Notes under the pieces: generated by a model
Databases searched by the model: none
What the model was told of the DNA's origin: nothing
The model's input: only the letters and a program-made list of their open reading frames with translations
Shown here: positions 16,311 to 24,577 of the stretch, piece by piece
Position numbering within the stretch: position 1 is the stretch's first letter
How the letters are laid out: every line of letters starts with the position of its first letter
Position numbers and translations under genes: made by a program
From: Megasphaera sp. MJR8396C
Lineage (GTDB): Bacteria > Bacillota > Negativicutes > Veillonellales > Megasphaeraceae
Direction: 5' to 3'
NCBI RefSeq assembly: GCF_001546855.1
Contig: NZ_KQ958207.1
Location: 1 to 64,000 of the forward strand
DNA: 64,000 nucleotides

Positions 16311-16787
16311 ATGTTAGAAATACTGTTTGCGGCAATCGGCGTCTTAATCATCATTATTTTGGTTTTGAGCCGATACTACGATACCCGCTTCCGCGCCTTA
16401 GAACGAAAGATGGAAGACATGACTGCTTTTCAGCAGAGTGTAAAAGACCTTTCGGAAGCGGTCTATGATTTAAAGACCGCTGAAAAGAAGGAAACAAAGA
16501 CACAGCCTGCCCCGGAAACCAAAGACACGGCCAATCCGATCGTTCCCGTTGGTCAGCGTCAGCCGGCTGTTGTCGAAGCCCGTCCGTTGGCGACGGTGCC
16601 TGAAAGCCGTGAGGCTTCTGATTCCGACGAACTCCCCGACGACGTCGTGGCTGTCATCATGGCAGCCGTAGCCGCTTACGGGTATTCGCCGGCAGCGATT
16701 CGCTCGATCCGGCTTTCGCATCGCGGATATAAACGCCATCGGGAAAATTGGGCTATGGCAGCCCGCCTGGGTGGTATGAAACGTTAA
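16311..16787 (+). CDS. mmdD: methylmalonyl-CoA decarboxylase delta subunit (OadG-like)
   Basis: A 158-residue small membrane subunit. One N-terminal transmembrane helix (about residues 4-20, FAAIGVLIIIILVLS) is followed by a charged linker and a C-terminal domain VAVIMAAVAAYGYSP...SHRGYKRHRENWAMAARLGGM typical of OadG/MmdD C-termini. In Na+-pumping decarboxylases this subunit anchors the carboxyltransferase and biotin carrier to the membrane beta subunit. AAGGAGGT lies before the ATG, 12 bases after mmdA. It is longer than the roughly 115-residue Veillonella MmdD because of the linker. Its presence argues for a membrane decarboxylase rather than a soluble carboxylase. Confidence 0.85.
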   Translation: MLEILFAAIGVLIIIILVLSRYYDTRFRALERKMEDMTAFQQSVKDLSEAVYDLKTAEKKETKTQPAPETKDTANPIVPVGQRQPAVVEARPLATVPESREASDSDELPDDVVAVIMAAVAAYGYSPAAIRSIRLSHRGYKRHRENWAMAARLGGMKR

Positions 16788-16820
16788 GGAAAAAGTCTTT
16801 GAATCCAGGAGGATACGGAT

Positions 16821-17237
16821 ATGAAAAAGTTTAAGATTACAGTCAATGGCAAGTCATACGAAGTTGAAGTAGAAGAAGTAGGCGGCGCGACTCCGGCAGC
16901 TCCGGTTGCACCGGCACCGGCAGCACCCGCACCAGCAGCTCCGGCACCGACACCGGCTCCGACTCCGGCAGCACCGGTACAATCTCCGGCTCCGGCCGTA
17001 GGCGGCCCGATCCCGGACGGTGCCATCACCGTCAAGGCTCCGATGCCGGGCAAGATTTCGGCACTCAAAGTGGAAGCCGAAACCGCTGTCAAACGAGGCG
17101 ACGTCCTCCTCGTATTGGAAGCCATGAAGATGCAGAACGACATCACGGCAACGGCTGACGGCAAACTCCACGAAATGCGCGTCAAAGTCGGGGACAATGT
17201 CAAAACCGGTGACGTCTTGGCTGTCATCATGCCCTAA
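16821..17237 (+). CDS. mmdC: biotin carboxyl carrier subunit (gamma)
   Basis: A 138-residue biotin carrier. The N-terminal 20 residues (MKKFKITVNGKSYEVEVEE) are the usual lead segment. Residues about 24-60 are a Pro/Ala-rich flexible linker, encoded by GC-rich repetitive sequence. The biotinyl domain follows, with the EAMKMQN motif; Lys103 is the biotinylated residue. It shuttles CO2 from the alpha subunit to the beta decarboxylase. CCAGGAGG lies before the ATG. It is the last gene of the operon: no beta subunit (mmdB) follows, so that subunit must be encoded elsewhere if the complex pumps Na+. Confidence 0.9.
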   Translation: MKKFKITVNGKSYEVEVEEVGGATPAAPVAPAPAAPAPAAPAPTPAPTPAAPVQSPAPAVGGPIPDGAITVKAPMPGKISALKVEAETAVKRGDVLLVLEAMKMQNDITATADGKLHEMRVKVGDNVKTGDVLAVIMP

Positions 17238-17274
17238 GTAACATAGGCTCGATAAAAGAAATATGCATACAAAA

Positions 17275-17312
17275 AAGAGGTTCGCTGACTTGTAACTGTC
17301 GGCGAACCTCTT
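17275..17312. terminator. bidirectional terminator mmdC / thioesterase
   Basis: AAGAGGTTCGC and GCGAACCTCTT form a perfect 11-bp stem, extended by TGAC/GTCG, between convergent genes. A-rich on the left, CTTTAT on the right. Confidence 0.75.
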
Positions 17313-17332
17313 CTTTATAGTTAGAAATAGAT

Positions 17333-17737
17333 TTATTTAGCAGCAGCTTTTTTGGCTTCTGCCTTGGCTAAGAACGGGGCCGATTCGATGATGAAGCGTT
17401 CGTGGGTAGCTTCACCGACGAGGCCGGCGTCGTCATGGGCTTCGATCTTAAAGGTCAATTTTTTGCGGTCCTGTTCGACGAGGGTCGCTTTGGCCGTGAT
17501 GGTAAGGCCAATCGGCGTGGCAGCGACGTGTTTGACGTTCATGGCGATGCCGACGGTGTTATAGCCTTCCGGGAGCTGAGGATCGCAGGCGTTGATGGCT
17601 GCGTTTTCCATGAGGGCAACCAAGGCCGGCGTAGCGTAGACTGGCGATTTGCCGCTGCCCAATTTAATGGCCGTATTATCTTCCGTGCATTTTTCAGAAA
17701 CTTCAGCGGCTGAGTTTTTTTTGATATCAAATTCCAT
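17333..17737 (-). CDS. FlK-like hotdog thioesterase
   Basis: A 134-residue single hotdog domain of the fluoroacetyl-CoA thioesterase-like (FlK) group. Recognisable parts are SPVYATPALVALMENAAI near residues 31-48, the catalytic-region Thr/Glu, GYNTVGIAMNVKHVAATPIG, and the closing strand ATHERFIIE. The family hydrolyses short acyl-CoA thioesters; some members have no catalytic activity proven. Ala/Lys-rich tail. It converges with the mmd operon and may act on propionyl- or other short acyl-CoA (inference from context only). The ATG at 17737 is preceded by AAGGAGG. Confidence 0.8.
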   Translation of the reverse strand: MEFDIKKNSAAEVSEKCTEDNTAIKLGSGKSPVYATPALVALMENAAINACDPQLPEGYNTVGIAMNVKHVAATPIGLTITAKATLVEQDRKKLTFKIEAHDDAGLVGEATHERFIIESAPFLAKAEAKKAAAK

Positions 17738-17963
17738 GGTGTATAACCTCCTTGATGTAGGTGAGAATATGCCTGAACTGTATCGATAAAGGCATTTTAC
17801 ATAACCATATCATATCACATTTTGGTTCTTTTTGACAGCAAACTGTTTGCTTATCGGGGGTCGGGATAAGGATTGTCATCGATAAAGACGGGCCTTTTTG
17901 ACAGAAAAAGCGCCATAGGATACAATAAAACTATATTTTTCAGAGAAAATGAGGAGTGATATC

Positions 17964-18641
17964 ATGAAACTGAAAGGAATATGTCTGATTGCAGCGGCAG
18001 TCCTCTCCATCGGGACGGCATCGCTGGCCAAAGACAAGGGCACCTTGACCAAGTTTCCCAATTGGGGTGTCATCACCGTGCCGAACGATATATACATGCA
18101 GAAGGGGACGCAGCCCATGCTGACGGCGGCGGATACCCAAAATGATGTGACGGCCTTGTTTGAAAAGATTTTTCCCCTCCAGCCGGAAACGTACCAGGTC
18201 GTAAAGAAGGATGATGCCGATTTTCAGTATGCCTATTTGATGCATTATACGGCCAGCCTCTGGGACGTCAGAGCTGCCGTTTACGGTGAAAACCGGGAAA
18301 ATGCGTACTTGCGCGACATCGGCGGTCGTCCCGATCCGAAAACGTTAATGGATCGACTCAATCAAAATATGGCCAACCGTCTGCCCGATGGTTTTCGCTT
18401 GACTGAACCGGTTACGGCCAAAAAGTATAAAGGACGGGTCTTTTATGAATGGACTGTTGAAAAATCGCTGGTCATTAACAGCAACGCCTTTACGGAAACG
18501 ATTCATGGCCTTGCCTGGCAGCATGGTGATACGATGGAAATTGCCGTCATCTTAGGCAATGTCGCAAAATCCGGTGACGACGACATCATCAGCACGATGA
18601 CCGATATGTTGAAAGATGCCAATAAGATGCCGAAAAAATAA
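17964..18641 (+). CDS. secreted hypothetical protein
   Basis: A 225-residue exported protein with signal peptide MKLKGICLIAAAVLSIG then ASLAKDKG. The mature part is soluble, mixed charge, without Cys, and I recognise no domain. I chose the ATG at 17964 because AGGAGTG lies 5 bases upstream; the in-frame ATG at 17949 overlaps that ribosome binding site. It stands alone between convergent or divergent neighbours and ends at a bidirectional terminator. The segment TVPNDIYMQKGTQPML and a repeated Asp-rich C-terminal helix are the only distinctive features. Confidence 0.7.
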   Translation: MKLKGICLIAAAVLSIGTASLAKDKGTLTKFPNWGVITVPNDIYMQKGTQPMLTAADTQNDVTALFEKIFPLQPETYQVVKKDDADFQYAYLMHYTASLWDVRAAVYGENRENAYLRDIGGRPDPKTLMDRLNQNMANRLPDGFRLTEPVTAKKYKGRVFYEWTVEKSLVINSNAFTETIHGLAWQHGDTMEIAVILGNVAKSGDDDIISTMTDMLKDANKMPKK

Positions 18642-18663
18642 GGGTAGCTTAAGGAATAAAAAA

Positions 18664-18701
18664 AGCCTTGCATGAGTGAAAAAACTGCATCATGCAAGGC
18701 T
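18664..18701. terminator. bidirectional terminator
   Basis: AGCCTTGCATGA and TCATGCAAGGCT form a perfect 12-bp stem between convergent genes, with A-run before and CTTTT after. Confidence 0.8.
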
Positions 18702-18710
18702 CTTTTGGAT

Positions 18711-20366
18711 TTATAAGGTTTTCATCAGTTGTTCGAGGTGGGCCGTGAGCTTCATGTTTTCTTCGTAGTCGATGGGGCAGTCGATGATGACCGGTTTATC
18801 CTGCTGGAAGGCCTTTTTCAAGGTCGGCAGGAGATCTTCCGTCTTTTCGATGCGGTAGCCGATGGCGTGGAAGCTTTCGGCGAGTTTTACGAAGTCCGGA
18901 TTGGTGAAGTCGACGCATTCGTGATGGCCGTACTGCATATCCTGTTTCCATTTGATGAGGCCGTAGCTGCTGTCGTTGAAGATGAGGGTGACGAAGTTCG
19001 TGCCCAGGCGGTAGGCCGTTTCAAATTCTTGGACGTTCATCAAGAAGCCGGCATCACCAGTGATAGCCAGGACCTTTTTATCGGGGTGGACGAGTTTGGC
19101 TGAAATGGCGCCGGGAACGGCGATGCCCATGGTGGCAAAACCGTTGGAAATGAGGCAGGTGTTTGGTTCGTAGCAGTTGTAATGGCGGGCGATCCAAACC
19201 TTGTTGGCGCCGACGTCGGAGATGACGATATCGTCTTTATCCATGATTTTCCGGCAGTCGATGAGGGCTTTCTGCGGCTTGACCGGGAAGGACAGGTCTT
19301 CGGCATAGCTTTCATGTTCAGCGACCATTTTCTGACGGATGTTGAGGAAGGCGCGCGGTTCCGGCAGGCGGGCGGCCTTTTCCATGATGCGTTCCAAGGA
19401 ATCGGGGATGTTGCCGACGACTTCGACCTGGGGCTGGTATTTTTTATTGATATCAGCCGGCATGGTGTCGATGTGGATGATGTCGGCGTTGGTCAGATGC
19501 CATTTGGCCGGGGCGTATTCGATGATGTCGTAGCCGACGGCGATGACCAGGCTGGCCTTTTCGAGAATTTTCGTTTGATAGTCGTCCATGGGAATGCCGA
19601 CGGTCCACATGGAATACTTGTTGTCGAAGGGGATGGCCCCTTTCGCCATCATGGTATTGACGACAGGCAGTTTGAGTTTTTCCGCAAAGGCCGTCAGCTG
19701 TTTGGCAGCTTGGCTGCGAATGACGCCGCTGCCGGCCAGGATAACCGGATTCTTGGCGTAAGAAATCATGGAGGCTGCCATTTTGATCTGTGATTCTAAG
19801 GCCGTTTCCGGCTGAATCGTCTTGTGCTGCAGCGGCTTTTCATCATCGCCGACGGGCATTTCGCTGATGTTGACCGGAAGGTCGATGAAGGTAGCACCCG
19901 GTTTTTCACGTTCGGCGTACTTAAAGGCCAAGCGGGTGATTTCAGCCATCGTATCGGGACGGACGACGGTGTAGGACCGACGGGTGATGGGTTCGAACAT
20001 GGCTCTGAGATCGAGGTACTGGTGGGCCGTGATGTGCATCTTATCGGTTCCGACCTGACCGGAGATGGCGACGACGGGGGCGCCGTCACAGTCGGCATCG
20101 GCGACGCCGGTGATGAGGTTCGTCGCACCGGGCCCGAGGGTAGCCATGCAGACGCCAGCCTTGCCTGTCAGTCTGCCGTAGACATCGGCCATGAAGGCAG
20201 CACCCTGTTCATGACGGACGGTGATAAATTCAATCTTTGAATGCTCCAAGGCATTGATGATGGCTAAGTTTTCTTCACCGGGGATACCGAAAATATAATG
20301 GACGCCTTCTTCTTCAAGGCATTCGATGAGAAACTCTGCCGTGTTGCGCATCTTTTTTTGTACCAT
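18711..20366 (-). CDS. acetolactate synthase large subunit (TPP enzyme)
   Basis: A 551-residue thiamine-diphosphate enzyme, normal length for acetolactate synthase catalytic subunits. It condenses two pyruvate to 2-acetolactate and CO2. Visible parts are the N-terminal Pyr domain with FGIPGEEN and the activating Glu in RHEQGAAFMADVYGRLTG, the central domain, and the C-terminal PP domain with the TPP motif starting GDAGF. It belongs to a GEEN-type subgroup that lacks a neighbouring small regulatory subunit gene here, so a catabolic (AlsS-like, acetoin-forming) role is possible. The open frame includes MVQKKMRN; either Met is possible. Substrate should be treated as likely rather than proven. 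Confidence 0.85.
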   Translation of the reverse strand: MVQKKMRNTAEFLIECLEEEGVHYIFGIPGEENLAIINALEHSKIEFITVRHEQGAAFMADVYGRLTGKAGVCMATLGPGATNLITGVADADCDGAPVVAISGQVGTDKMHITAHQYLDLRAMFEPITRRSYTVVRPDTMAEITRLAFKYAEREKPGATFIDLPVNISEMPVGDDEKPLQHKTIQPETALESQIKMAASMISYAKNPVILAGSGVIRSQAAKQLTAFAEKLKLPVVNTMMAKGAIPFDNKYSMWTVGIPMDDYQTKILEKASLVIAVGYDIIEYAPAKWHLTNADIIHIDTMPADINKKYQPQVEVVGNIPDSLERIMEKAARLPEPRAFLNIRQKMVAEHESYAEDLSFPVKPQKALIDCRKIMDKDDIVISDVGANKVWIARHYNCYEPNTCLISNGFATMGIAVPGAISAKLVHPDKKVLAITGDAGFLMNVQEFETAYRLGTNFVTLIFNDSSYGLIKWKQDMQYGHHECVDFTNPDFVKLAESFHAIGYRIEKTEDLLPTLKKAFQQDKPVIIDCPIDYEENMKLTAHLEQLMKTL

Positions 20367-20423
20367 TCCGAGAACACTCCTTTAAAGGTAATGGATAAAT
20401 TAAAAATTGCTGTTGTAACCTGT

Positions 20424-20452
20424 ATTATAATATGGGACAGGACCTTTTTCAA
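20424..20452 (-). promoter_or_regulatory. promoter of acetolactate synthase gene
   Basis: On the minus strand TTGAAA, 17 bases, TATAAT: a near-consensus sigma-70 promoter. The -10 box reads as ATTATA at 20424-20429 on the plus strand, 58 bases before the start codon. Confidence 0.75.
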
Positions 20453-20592
20453 TGACTTACTTGTATTATCAGGATGTACAATCTAATTTGACCTGAATCG
20501 ACAAGGCCAAAAGGGGTATGCAAAAGGGCATCATAAAGCCTTTATGAGCACTGTTTGCTGAGGATTAGATCGGAAGAGAATAGGAGAATATA

Positions 20593-21033
20593 ATGAATAT
20601 ATTGATTAGCAGCTGTCTCTTGGGACAGTATTGCCGCTATGACGGGAAGACCAAGACTTATGAAGCGATTGAACCTTTATTGAATCGTCATGACATTCAT
20701 TTCATACCCATCTGCCCGGAGCAGGCCGGTGGTCTTCCGACGCCGCGACCGGCAGCTGAGCGCTGCGGGGAAAAGGTACTGACCAAAGAAGGCTGCGATG
20801 TGACGGCTCAATATGAACGAGGGGCAGAGGCGGCGCTTTACGTAGTCCGTCTCTTTCACTGCACGAAGGCCATCTTAAAGGCCAAGAGTCCGTCCTGCGG
20901 CTCGGGCCTCATTTACGACGGGACCTTTTCCCGGACCCTTACTGAGGGCGACGGCGTGACGGCAGCCCTCTTAAAAGCGGAAGGCATTGAGGTTTTCAGC
21001 GAAGGGGACCCTTTAGAATACTTGCTTTTATAA
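20593..21033 (+). CDS. DUF523 family protein
   Basis: A 146-residue DUF523 protein. The hallmark opening is ISSCLLGQYCRYDG, then PICPEQAGGLPTPRPAAE, then AKSPSCGSGLIYDG. Conserved Cys residues in these three blocks suggest a metal or redox site. The function of the family is not established. It ends 47 bases before the signal peptidase gene and carries that gene's likely promoter at its 3' end. The ATG at 20593 is preceded by AGGAGA. Confidence 0.85.
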   Translation: MNILISSCLLGQYCRYDGKTKTYEAIEPLLNRHDIHFIPICPEQAGGLPTPRPAAERCGEKVLTKEGCDVTAQYERGAEAALYVVRLFHCTKAILKAKSPSCGSGLIYDGTFSRTLTEGDGVTAALLKAEGIEVFSEGDPLEYLLL

Positions 21034-21050
21034 CGGCGGTTTGCTACAAT
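21022..21050 (+). promoter_or_regulatory. promoter of lepB
   Basis: TTGCTT, 17 bases, TACAAT, starting inside the 3' end of the DUF523 gene and 31 bases before the GTG start of lepB. Confidence 0.5.
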
Positions 21051-21080
21051 ATACGAGTACGCAAGTGAGGAGGTTTCAGG

Positions 21081-21641
21081 GTGAATACTTTTTTGCATGA
21101 AGTTTGTGAATGGCTTTATTCTATTGTCATCGCCTTGGCCATTGCCATGGTCATCCATATTTTCTTCTTCCAGCCGACCCGCGTTTCCGGCGAGTCCATG
21201 ATGCCGACCCTTAAAAATGGGGAATACCTCATCGTTTCGAAATGGAGTCACGTCATGGGAGAAGTTCCTAATTATGGAGACATCGTCATCATCGACAGCC
21301 GCGTCCAGTATCCGCGCACGTGGAAAGATGATGTCGCTGAACCGATGAACAACTACTTGGCGTTCTTTGACCACGACTTACAGACGAAAAACGTTTGGGT
21401 CAAACGAGTTATCGGCCGCCCCGGTGATACGCTGGCTTTCCACGACGGAAAGGTTTGGCGCAATGGGGAACCGTTGGATGAACCCTATATCAACGGTCCG
21501 ATGGAATACAGCAGTCGGGAAGAAGTTAAAGTCCCGGAAGGCTACGTATTCTGCATGGGTGATAACCGCAACCACAGCAGTGACAGCCGCTTTATCGGTC
21601 CGGTTCCTATCGACCACGTGTTGGGCCGCGTCATTTGGTAA
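21081..21641 (+). CDS. lepB: signal peptidase I
   Basis: A 186-residue type I signal peptidase, the short Gram-positive-like form. One N-terminal membrane anchor (about residues 10-30) precedes the catalytic Ser39 in SGESMMP and the general base Lys108 in VKRVIGRPGD. The box GDNRNHSSDSR is also present. It cleaves Sec and Tat signal peptides at the outer face of the cytoplasmic membrane. The start is GTG at 21081, with GAGGAGG upstream. It is monocistronic: a preQ1 riboswitch with its own terminator follows. Confidence 0.92.
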   Translation: MNTFLHEVCEWLYSIVIALAIAMVIHIFFFQPTRVSGESMMPTLKNGEYLIVSKWSHVMGEVPNYGDIVIIDSRVQYPRTWKDDVAEPMNNYLAFFDHDLQTKNVWVKRVIGRPGDTLAFHDGKVWRNGEPLDEPYINGPMEYSSREEVKVPEGYVFCMGDNRNHSSDSRFIGPVPIDHVLGRVIW

Positions 21642-21664
21642 GCGGTCTTTACGACAACTGCATA

Positions 21665-21705
21665 CGACAGTTCGCAATCCATCCTGTCGCTAAACAAAAC
21701 TAGGA
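21665..21705 (+). promoter_or_regulatory. preQ1-I riboswitch aptamer
   Basis: The stem CGACAG/CTGTCG (21665-21670, 21684-21689) encloses TTCGCAATCCATC and is followed by the A-rich tail CTAAACAAAACTAGGA. This is the H-type pseudoknot layout of class I preQ1 riboswitches (compare the Thermoanaerobacter aptamer, which has TCGCAGT and AACAAAACAAGG). It precedes queT and queF. Binding of preQ1 would favour the downstream terminator and switch the pair off. Confidence 0.85.
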
Positions 21706-21730
21706 CGCATAACCAAAATGGGTGCAGTGT

Positions 21731-21763
21731 AGACGGGATTGCTTCGGCAGCCCCGTCTTTTTT
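21731..21763 (+). terminator. riboswitch-controlled terminator before queT
   Basis: AGACGGG and CCCGTCT, with an inner TTGC-TTCG-GCAG helix, followed by TTTTTT. It lies 26 bases after the preQ1 aptamer and is its likely expression platform. Confidence 0.8.
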
Positions 21764-21788
21764 ATTTGTTAGAAAGGCGCAATATACG

Positions 21789-22280
21789 ATGTACAACTTT
21801 ATTCTGAATACCCGGCGCATGACCTTTTCTGCCCTGGTCATCGCCATTTATATCGCTGTCCTGTATGTCACTCAGGGCATTTCTTTCGGACCCTACCAGA
21901 TCCGTATCGCAACGGCTCTCTACGGGCTGGCGTTTCTCTATCCGTTCTTAGTCGTTCCCTTGGGGATCGCTAATTTTATCGCCAACTTTCTCTTTGGCGG
22001 GCTGGGCCTCATCGACATGGTCGGCGGCTGTGCCGTCGGCATGATGACGACTTGGCTCATCGTCCAGATCCGGCAGCATCAGGGAAGCCCCTGGCTGGCA
22101 GCTCTTCCCATTTGGTGGGTGCCGGCCCTAGTGGTCAGTCTTTGGCTGTCCTATTTATTGAATCTGCCTTACCTGGTACTGGTCAGCAGCCTGGCTGTCG
22201 GTCAGCTGCCGCCGGCTATTTGCGGCGTCCTGCTCATTCAGGCGCTTCGTCAGCACTACGTCTTAGAAAAGGAGTTATGA
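21789..22280 (+). CDS. queT: QueT family queuosine-precursor transporter
   Basis: A 163-residue integral membrane protein with about five to six hydrophobic helices, of the QueT family (ECF-type substrate-binding component for queuosine precursors such as preQ1 or queuine). The opening [18 protein letters not shown] and the [12 protein letters not shown] block are typical. The preQ1-I riboswitch directly upstream and queF directly downstream (next ATG after one base) support the assignment. It depends on a shared ECF energising module, which is not encoded in this window. Confidence 0.88.
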   Translation: MYNFILNTRRMTFSALVIAIYIAVLYVTQGISFGPYQIRIATALYGLAFLYPFLVVPLGIANFIANFLFGGLGLIDMVGGCAVGMMTTWLIVQIRQHQGSPWLAALPIWWVPALVVSLWLSYLLNLPYLVLVSSLAVGQLPPAICGVLLIQALRQHYVLEKEL

Positions 22281-22281
22281 T

Positions 22282-22776
22282 ATGAGTCGAAAACAAGAGG
22301 ACCTTCAAGGCATTACCTTTCTTGGCAATCAGCACACGGCCTATCCGACGGACTACAATCCCGACCTTTTGGAAACCTTCATCAACAAGCATCCCGACCG
22401 GGACTATTTCGTCAAGTTCAACTGCCCGGAATTTACCAGTCTCTGCCCGATGACGGGCCAGCCGGACTATGCGACGATTTATATTTCGTACGTACCCGAT
22501 GAACGGATGGTCGAAAGCAAGGCCTTGAAGCTCTATCTGTTCAGCTTCCGCAACCACGGTGACTTCCACGAAGACTGCGTCAACATCATCATGGACGACC
22601 TCATCGAGGCCATGGATCCCAAGTATATCGAAGTCTGGGGAAAATTCCTGCCCCGCGGCGGCATCAGCATCGATCCCTACTGCAATTACGGCCGTCCCGG
22701 CACGCCTTGGGCCGACGTTGCCTGGCAGCGCCTGTCACAACATGACTTATATCCCGAAAAAGTAGATAATCGGTGA
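22282..22776 (+). CDS. queF: NADPH-dependent 7-cyano-7-deazaguanine reductase
   Basis: A 164-residue unimodular QueF. It reduces the nitrile preQ0 to the amine preQ1 in queuosine synthesis. The catalytic Cys55 sits in [14 protein letters not shown]. The [20 protein letters not shown] block, which binds NADPH and substrate, follows around residue 79. It is translationally coupled to queT. Together the pair combines de novo preQ1 formation and import under one riboswitch. AAAGGAG lies at the end of queT. Confidence 0.95.
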   Translation: MSRKQEDLQGITFLGNQHTAYPTDYNPDLLETFINKHPDRDYFVKFNCPEFTSLCPMTGQPDYATIYISYVPDERMVESKALKLYLFSFRNHGDFHEDCVNIIMDDLIEAMDPKYIEVWGKFLPRGGISIDPYCNYGRPGTPWADVAWQRLSQHDLYPEKVDNR

Positions 22777-22782
22777 AACTTC

Positions 22783-22812
22783 TTACCTTTTCCAGATAAT
22801 CCATGGTATAAT
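22783..22812 (+). promoter_or_regulatory. extended -10 promoter of the secreted protein gene
   Basis: TGGTATAAT with TATAAT at 22807-22812; the -35 region (TTACCT) is weak. The same CCATGGTATAAT sequence occurs in the mmd promoter. Confidence 0.5.
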
Positions 22813-22846
22813 AAAGTATCAATCATAGGAGTGAGGAGTGTTATCT

Positions 22847-23236
22847 GTGAAATTGAAAAAAGTGCTTTTGGCCCTCGGTTTTTCCCTGGCCTTGTCGGCC
22901 TCTGTTTTTGCGGCCGACAATATGTGGCAGTATAACCAATATACATCGATTGACATGAATTCGGCGAAACTCTATTATGATATGGGCCGCCAGATCCTGT
23001 CCTTCGAAACAGTGGAAAAATCCGGCGATTCGACGGATTACTGTACCTATGTGTACAACATCGATGACCAGACGATTCAGCTGAAAAAAATGATTACTCA
23101 GACTAAGAAGCATAAGTATAAGAGCAGCTTCTATCCCGAATCGATTAAAGACGGCAATGCTGTCATCAAAGCCAGAGCCCGCATGGCCACCGACGTATTA
23201 GAAAAGGTCATGGAAAAGCAAAATTCGAAGAAATAA
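22847..23236 (+). CDS. secreted hypothetical protein
   Basis: A 129-residue exported protein. The start is the GTG at 22847 with GTGAGGAG 8 bases upstream; an in-frame GTG at 22838 overlaps that site. Signal peptide: KLKKVLLALGFSLALSASVFA, then AADN. The mature part has a Tyr-rich N-terminal half, one Cys, and a Lys-rich C-terminus. It resembles in style (small, secreted, Tyr-rich) the two paralogs at 98-1134, but I see no convincing alignment. An extended -10 TGGTATAAT lies at 22804-22812. Confidence 0.65.
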   Translation: MKLKKVLLALGFSLALSASVFAADNMWQYNQYTSIDMNSAKLYYDMGRQILSFETVEKSGDSTDYCTYVYNIDDQTIQLKKMITQTKKHKYKSSFYPESIKDGNAVIKARARMATDVLEKVMEKQNSKK

Positions 23237-23338
23237 GTCCTTAGTGCAATGTGACTGCTAAGGTCGTCGTCTTCCGTTTGCTTTCCTGATACTTTCCGAA
23301 ACAGGCCTTGCCGGTACAGGCTACGGATTCAAACGAAA

Positions 23339-23389
23339 AGGGACTGCTGCATGGAGCGGTTTTCTTCATGCAAGCAGTCCCTCTTTTGT
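23339..23389. terminator. bidirectional terminator
   Basis: AGGGACTGCT and AGCAGTCCCT pair around a loop that contains a second GCATG/CATGC contact, between convergent genes, followed by CTCTTTTGTT. The right end touches the stop of the acyltransferase gene. Confidence 0.7.
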
Positions 23390-24495
23390 TATTTTCCTTT
23401 GACGCAGATGCTAAGCCACTTGGGAAGTCGGTGTTCGACGACGACCCAGGAGTAGGCTGACGAGCAGGCGACGACGATGATATAAATGGCGATGATGTGA
23501 ATGGCCCGTAGGTAAATGTGCAGGTGAGCCGCAAGGCCCGTGCAGAGGCTGAGAAAGACAGGATGTACCAGGTAGATGGGATAGGAATAATCGCCTAACC
23601 TAGAGAAGACTTGATGGACGGCATGGGGCACAGGCCGGCATTCCCACCAGTAGAGGAGAAAGAGCATCGTCGACAAGGTATAGACCATGCCAATCGGGCT
23701 GAGCTGGTGAATGGTAAAGACGGCCGATAAAGGGTCGTAGCCGAGGTAATGCATGACGCCGTAGTACGATGCCAGCATACCTGCCGTCGACACGATTTGA
23801 AGGCCGTTGATCACCGTGCCGTGCCGCTTGAGCCAGGCTGTGACCGATGAGAAGTGTTCTGCTGTAAAGGCGCCGAACATGAAGATGAACAGATAGTGCA
23901 GGACCATGTAGTTCAGGCGCAGATTCGAGGCATCTTCGAGGAAGGGATTGTCCGAATGGAGATTCCAACTGTAGCTCGAGTAAAAATTGAAGATCATGTT
24001 GACGATAAAAAGGGCCGTAAAGGAAAGAATCGGCTTGCGGTCCATGAGGCGCAGTAAAGGCCGCCATAAGGGCATGAGCAGGTAGAACCACAAGAGGATG
24101 ACCAGAAAGTAGATGTGGTACATGGCCAGGCCGTACCATAAGGTGCGAAAGATGGCATAGGGATGAAAGAGTTTGAGATTATGGCTGAGAACCGATACGT
24201 AGGCCATGTAGAAAAAAGACCAGGCCAGGTAGGGGACGAAAACCGTCCGCAGTCGACGCTGCAGATAGTCTTTATAGTCAAAGGGCTCGTGGAGTCCTTG
24301 GCTGTAAAACATGCCGAAGGCCGACAGGAAAAAGAAGGCCGGGACCGAAAAGCGGGATAAGATTTCTAAGACGGCGACCAGCGCCAAATTCGGAGACGGA
24401 TTGACGATGGCCACGGATCCGACATGGATGGCAATGACGCCGAGCATGCAAAGTCCGCGCATATAATTGATAGAATGAATAAATCGTTTTGACAT
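23389..24495 (-). CDS. membrane acyltransferase (acyltransferase 3 family)
   Basis: A 368-residue integral membrane protein with about ten hydrophobic helices. The N-terminus has INYMRGLCMLGVIAIHVGS, matching the R-G-x-x-x-x-x-V-x-x-H signature of the acyltransferase 3 / OafA family, which O-acylates surface polysaccharide or lipids. I chose ATG at 24495 because CCGAGGTG precedes it; the upstream TTG is less likely. It stands alone, divergent from the next gene. The acceptor could be LPS, given the LPS genes in this genome, but nothing here shows it directly. Confidence 0.85.
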   Translation of the reverse strand: MSKRFIHSINYMRGLCMLGVIAIHVGSVAIVNPSPNLALVAVLEILSRFSVPAFFFLSAFGMFYSQGLHEPFDYKDYLQRRLRTVFVPYLAWSFFYMAYVSVLSHNLKLFHPYAIFRTLWYGLAMYHIYFLVILLWFYLLMPLWRPLLRLMDRKPILSFTALFIVNMIFNFYSSYSWNLHSDNPFLEDASNLRLNYMVLHYLFIFMFGAFTAEHFSSVTAWLKRHGTVINGLQIVSTAGMLASYYGVMHYLGYDPLSAVFTIHQLSPIGMVYTLSTMLFLLYWWECRPVPHAVHQVFSRLGDYSYPIYLVHPVFLSLCTGLAAHLHIYLRAIHIIAIYIIVVACSSAYSWVVVEHRLPKWLSICVKGK

Positions 24496-24577
24496 CTGAC
24501 ACCTCGGAAGATACAATATAGATACTAAAGATATATCCTATTATAACAAATTTTTGCAAAATGGACAGGGAGGCTGT

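Noticed and set aside
16890-17000. Repetitive GC-rich sequence that looks like a tandem repeat
   Set aside because: It encodes the Pro/Ala linker of the biotin carrier, as expected for this family.
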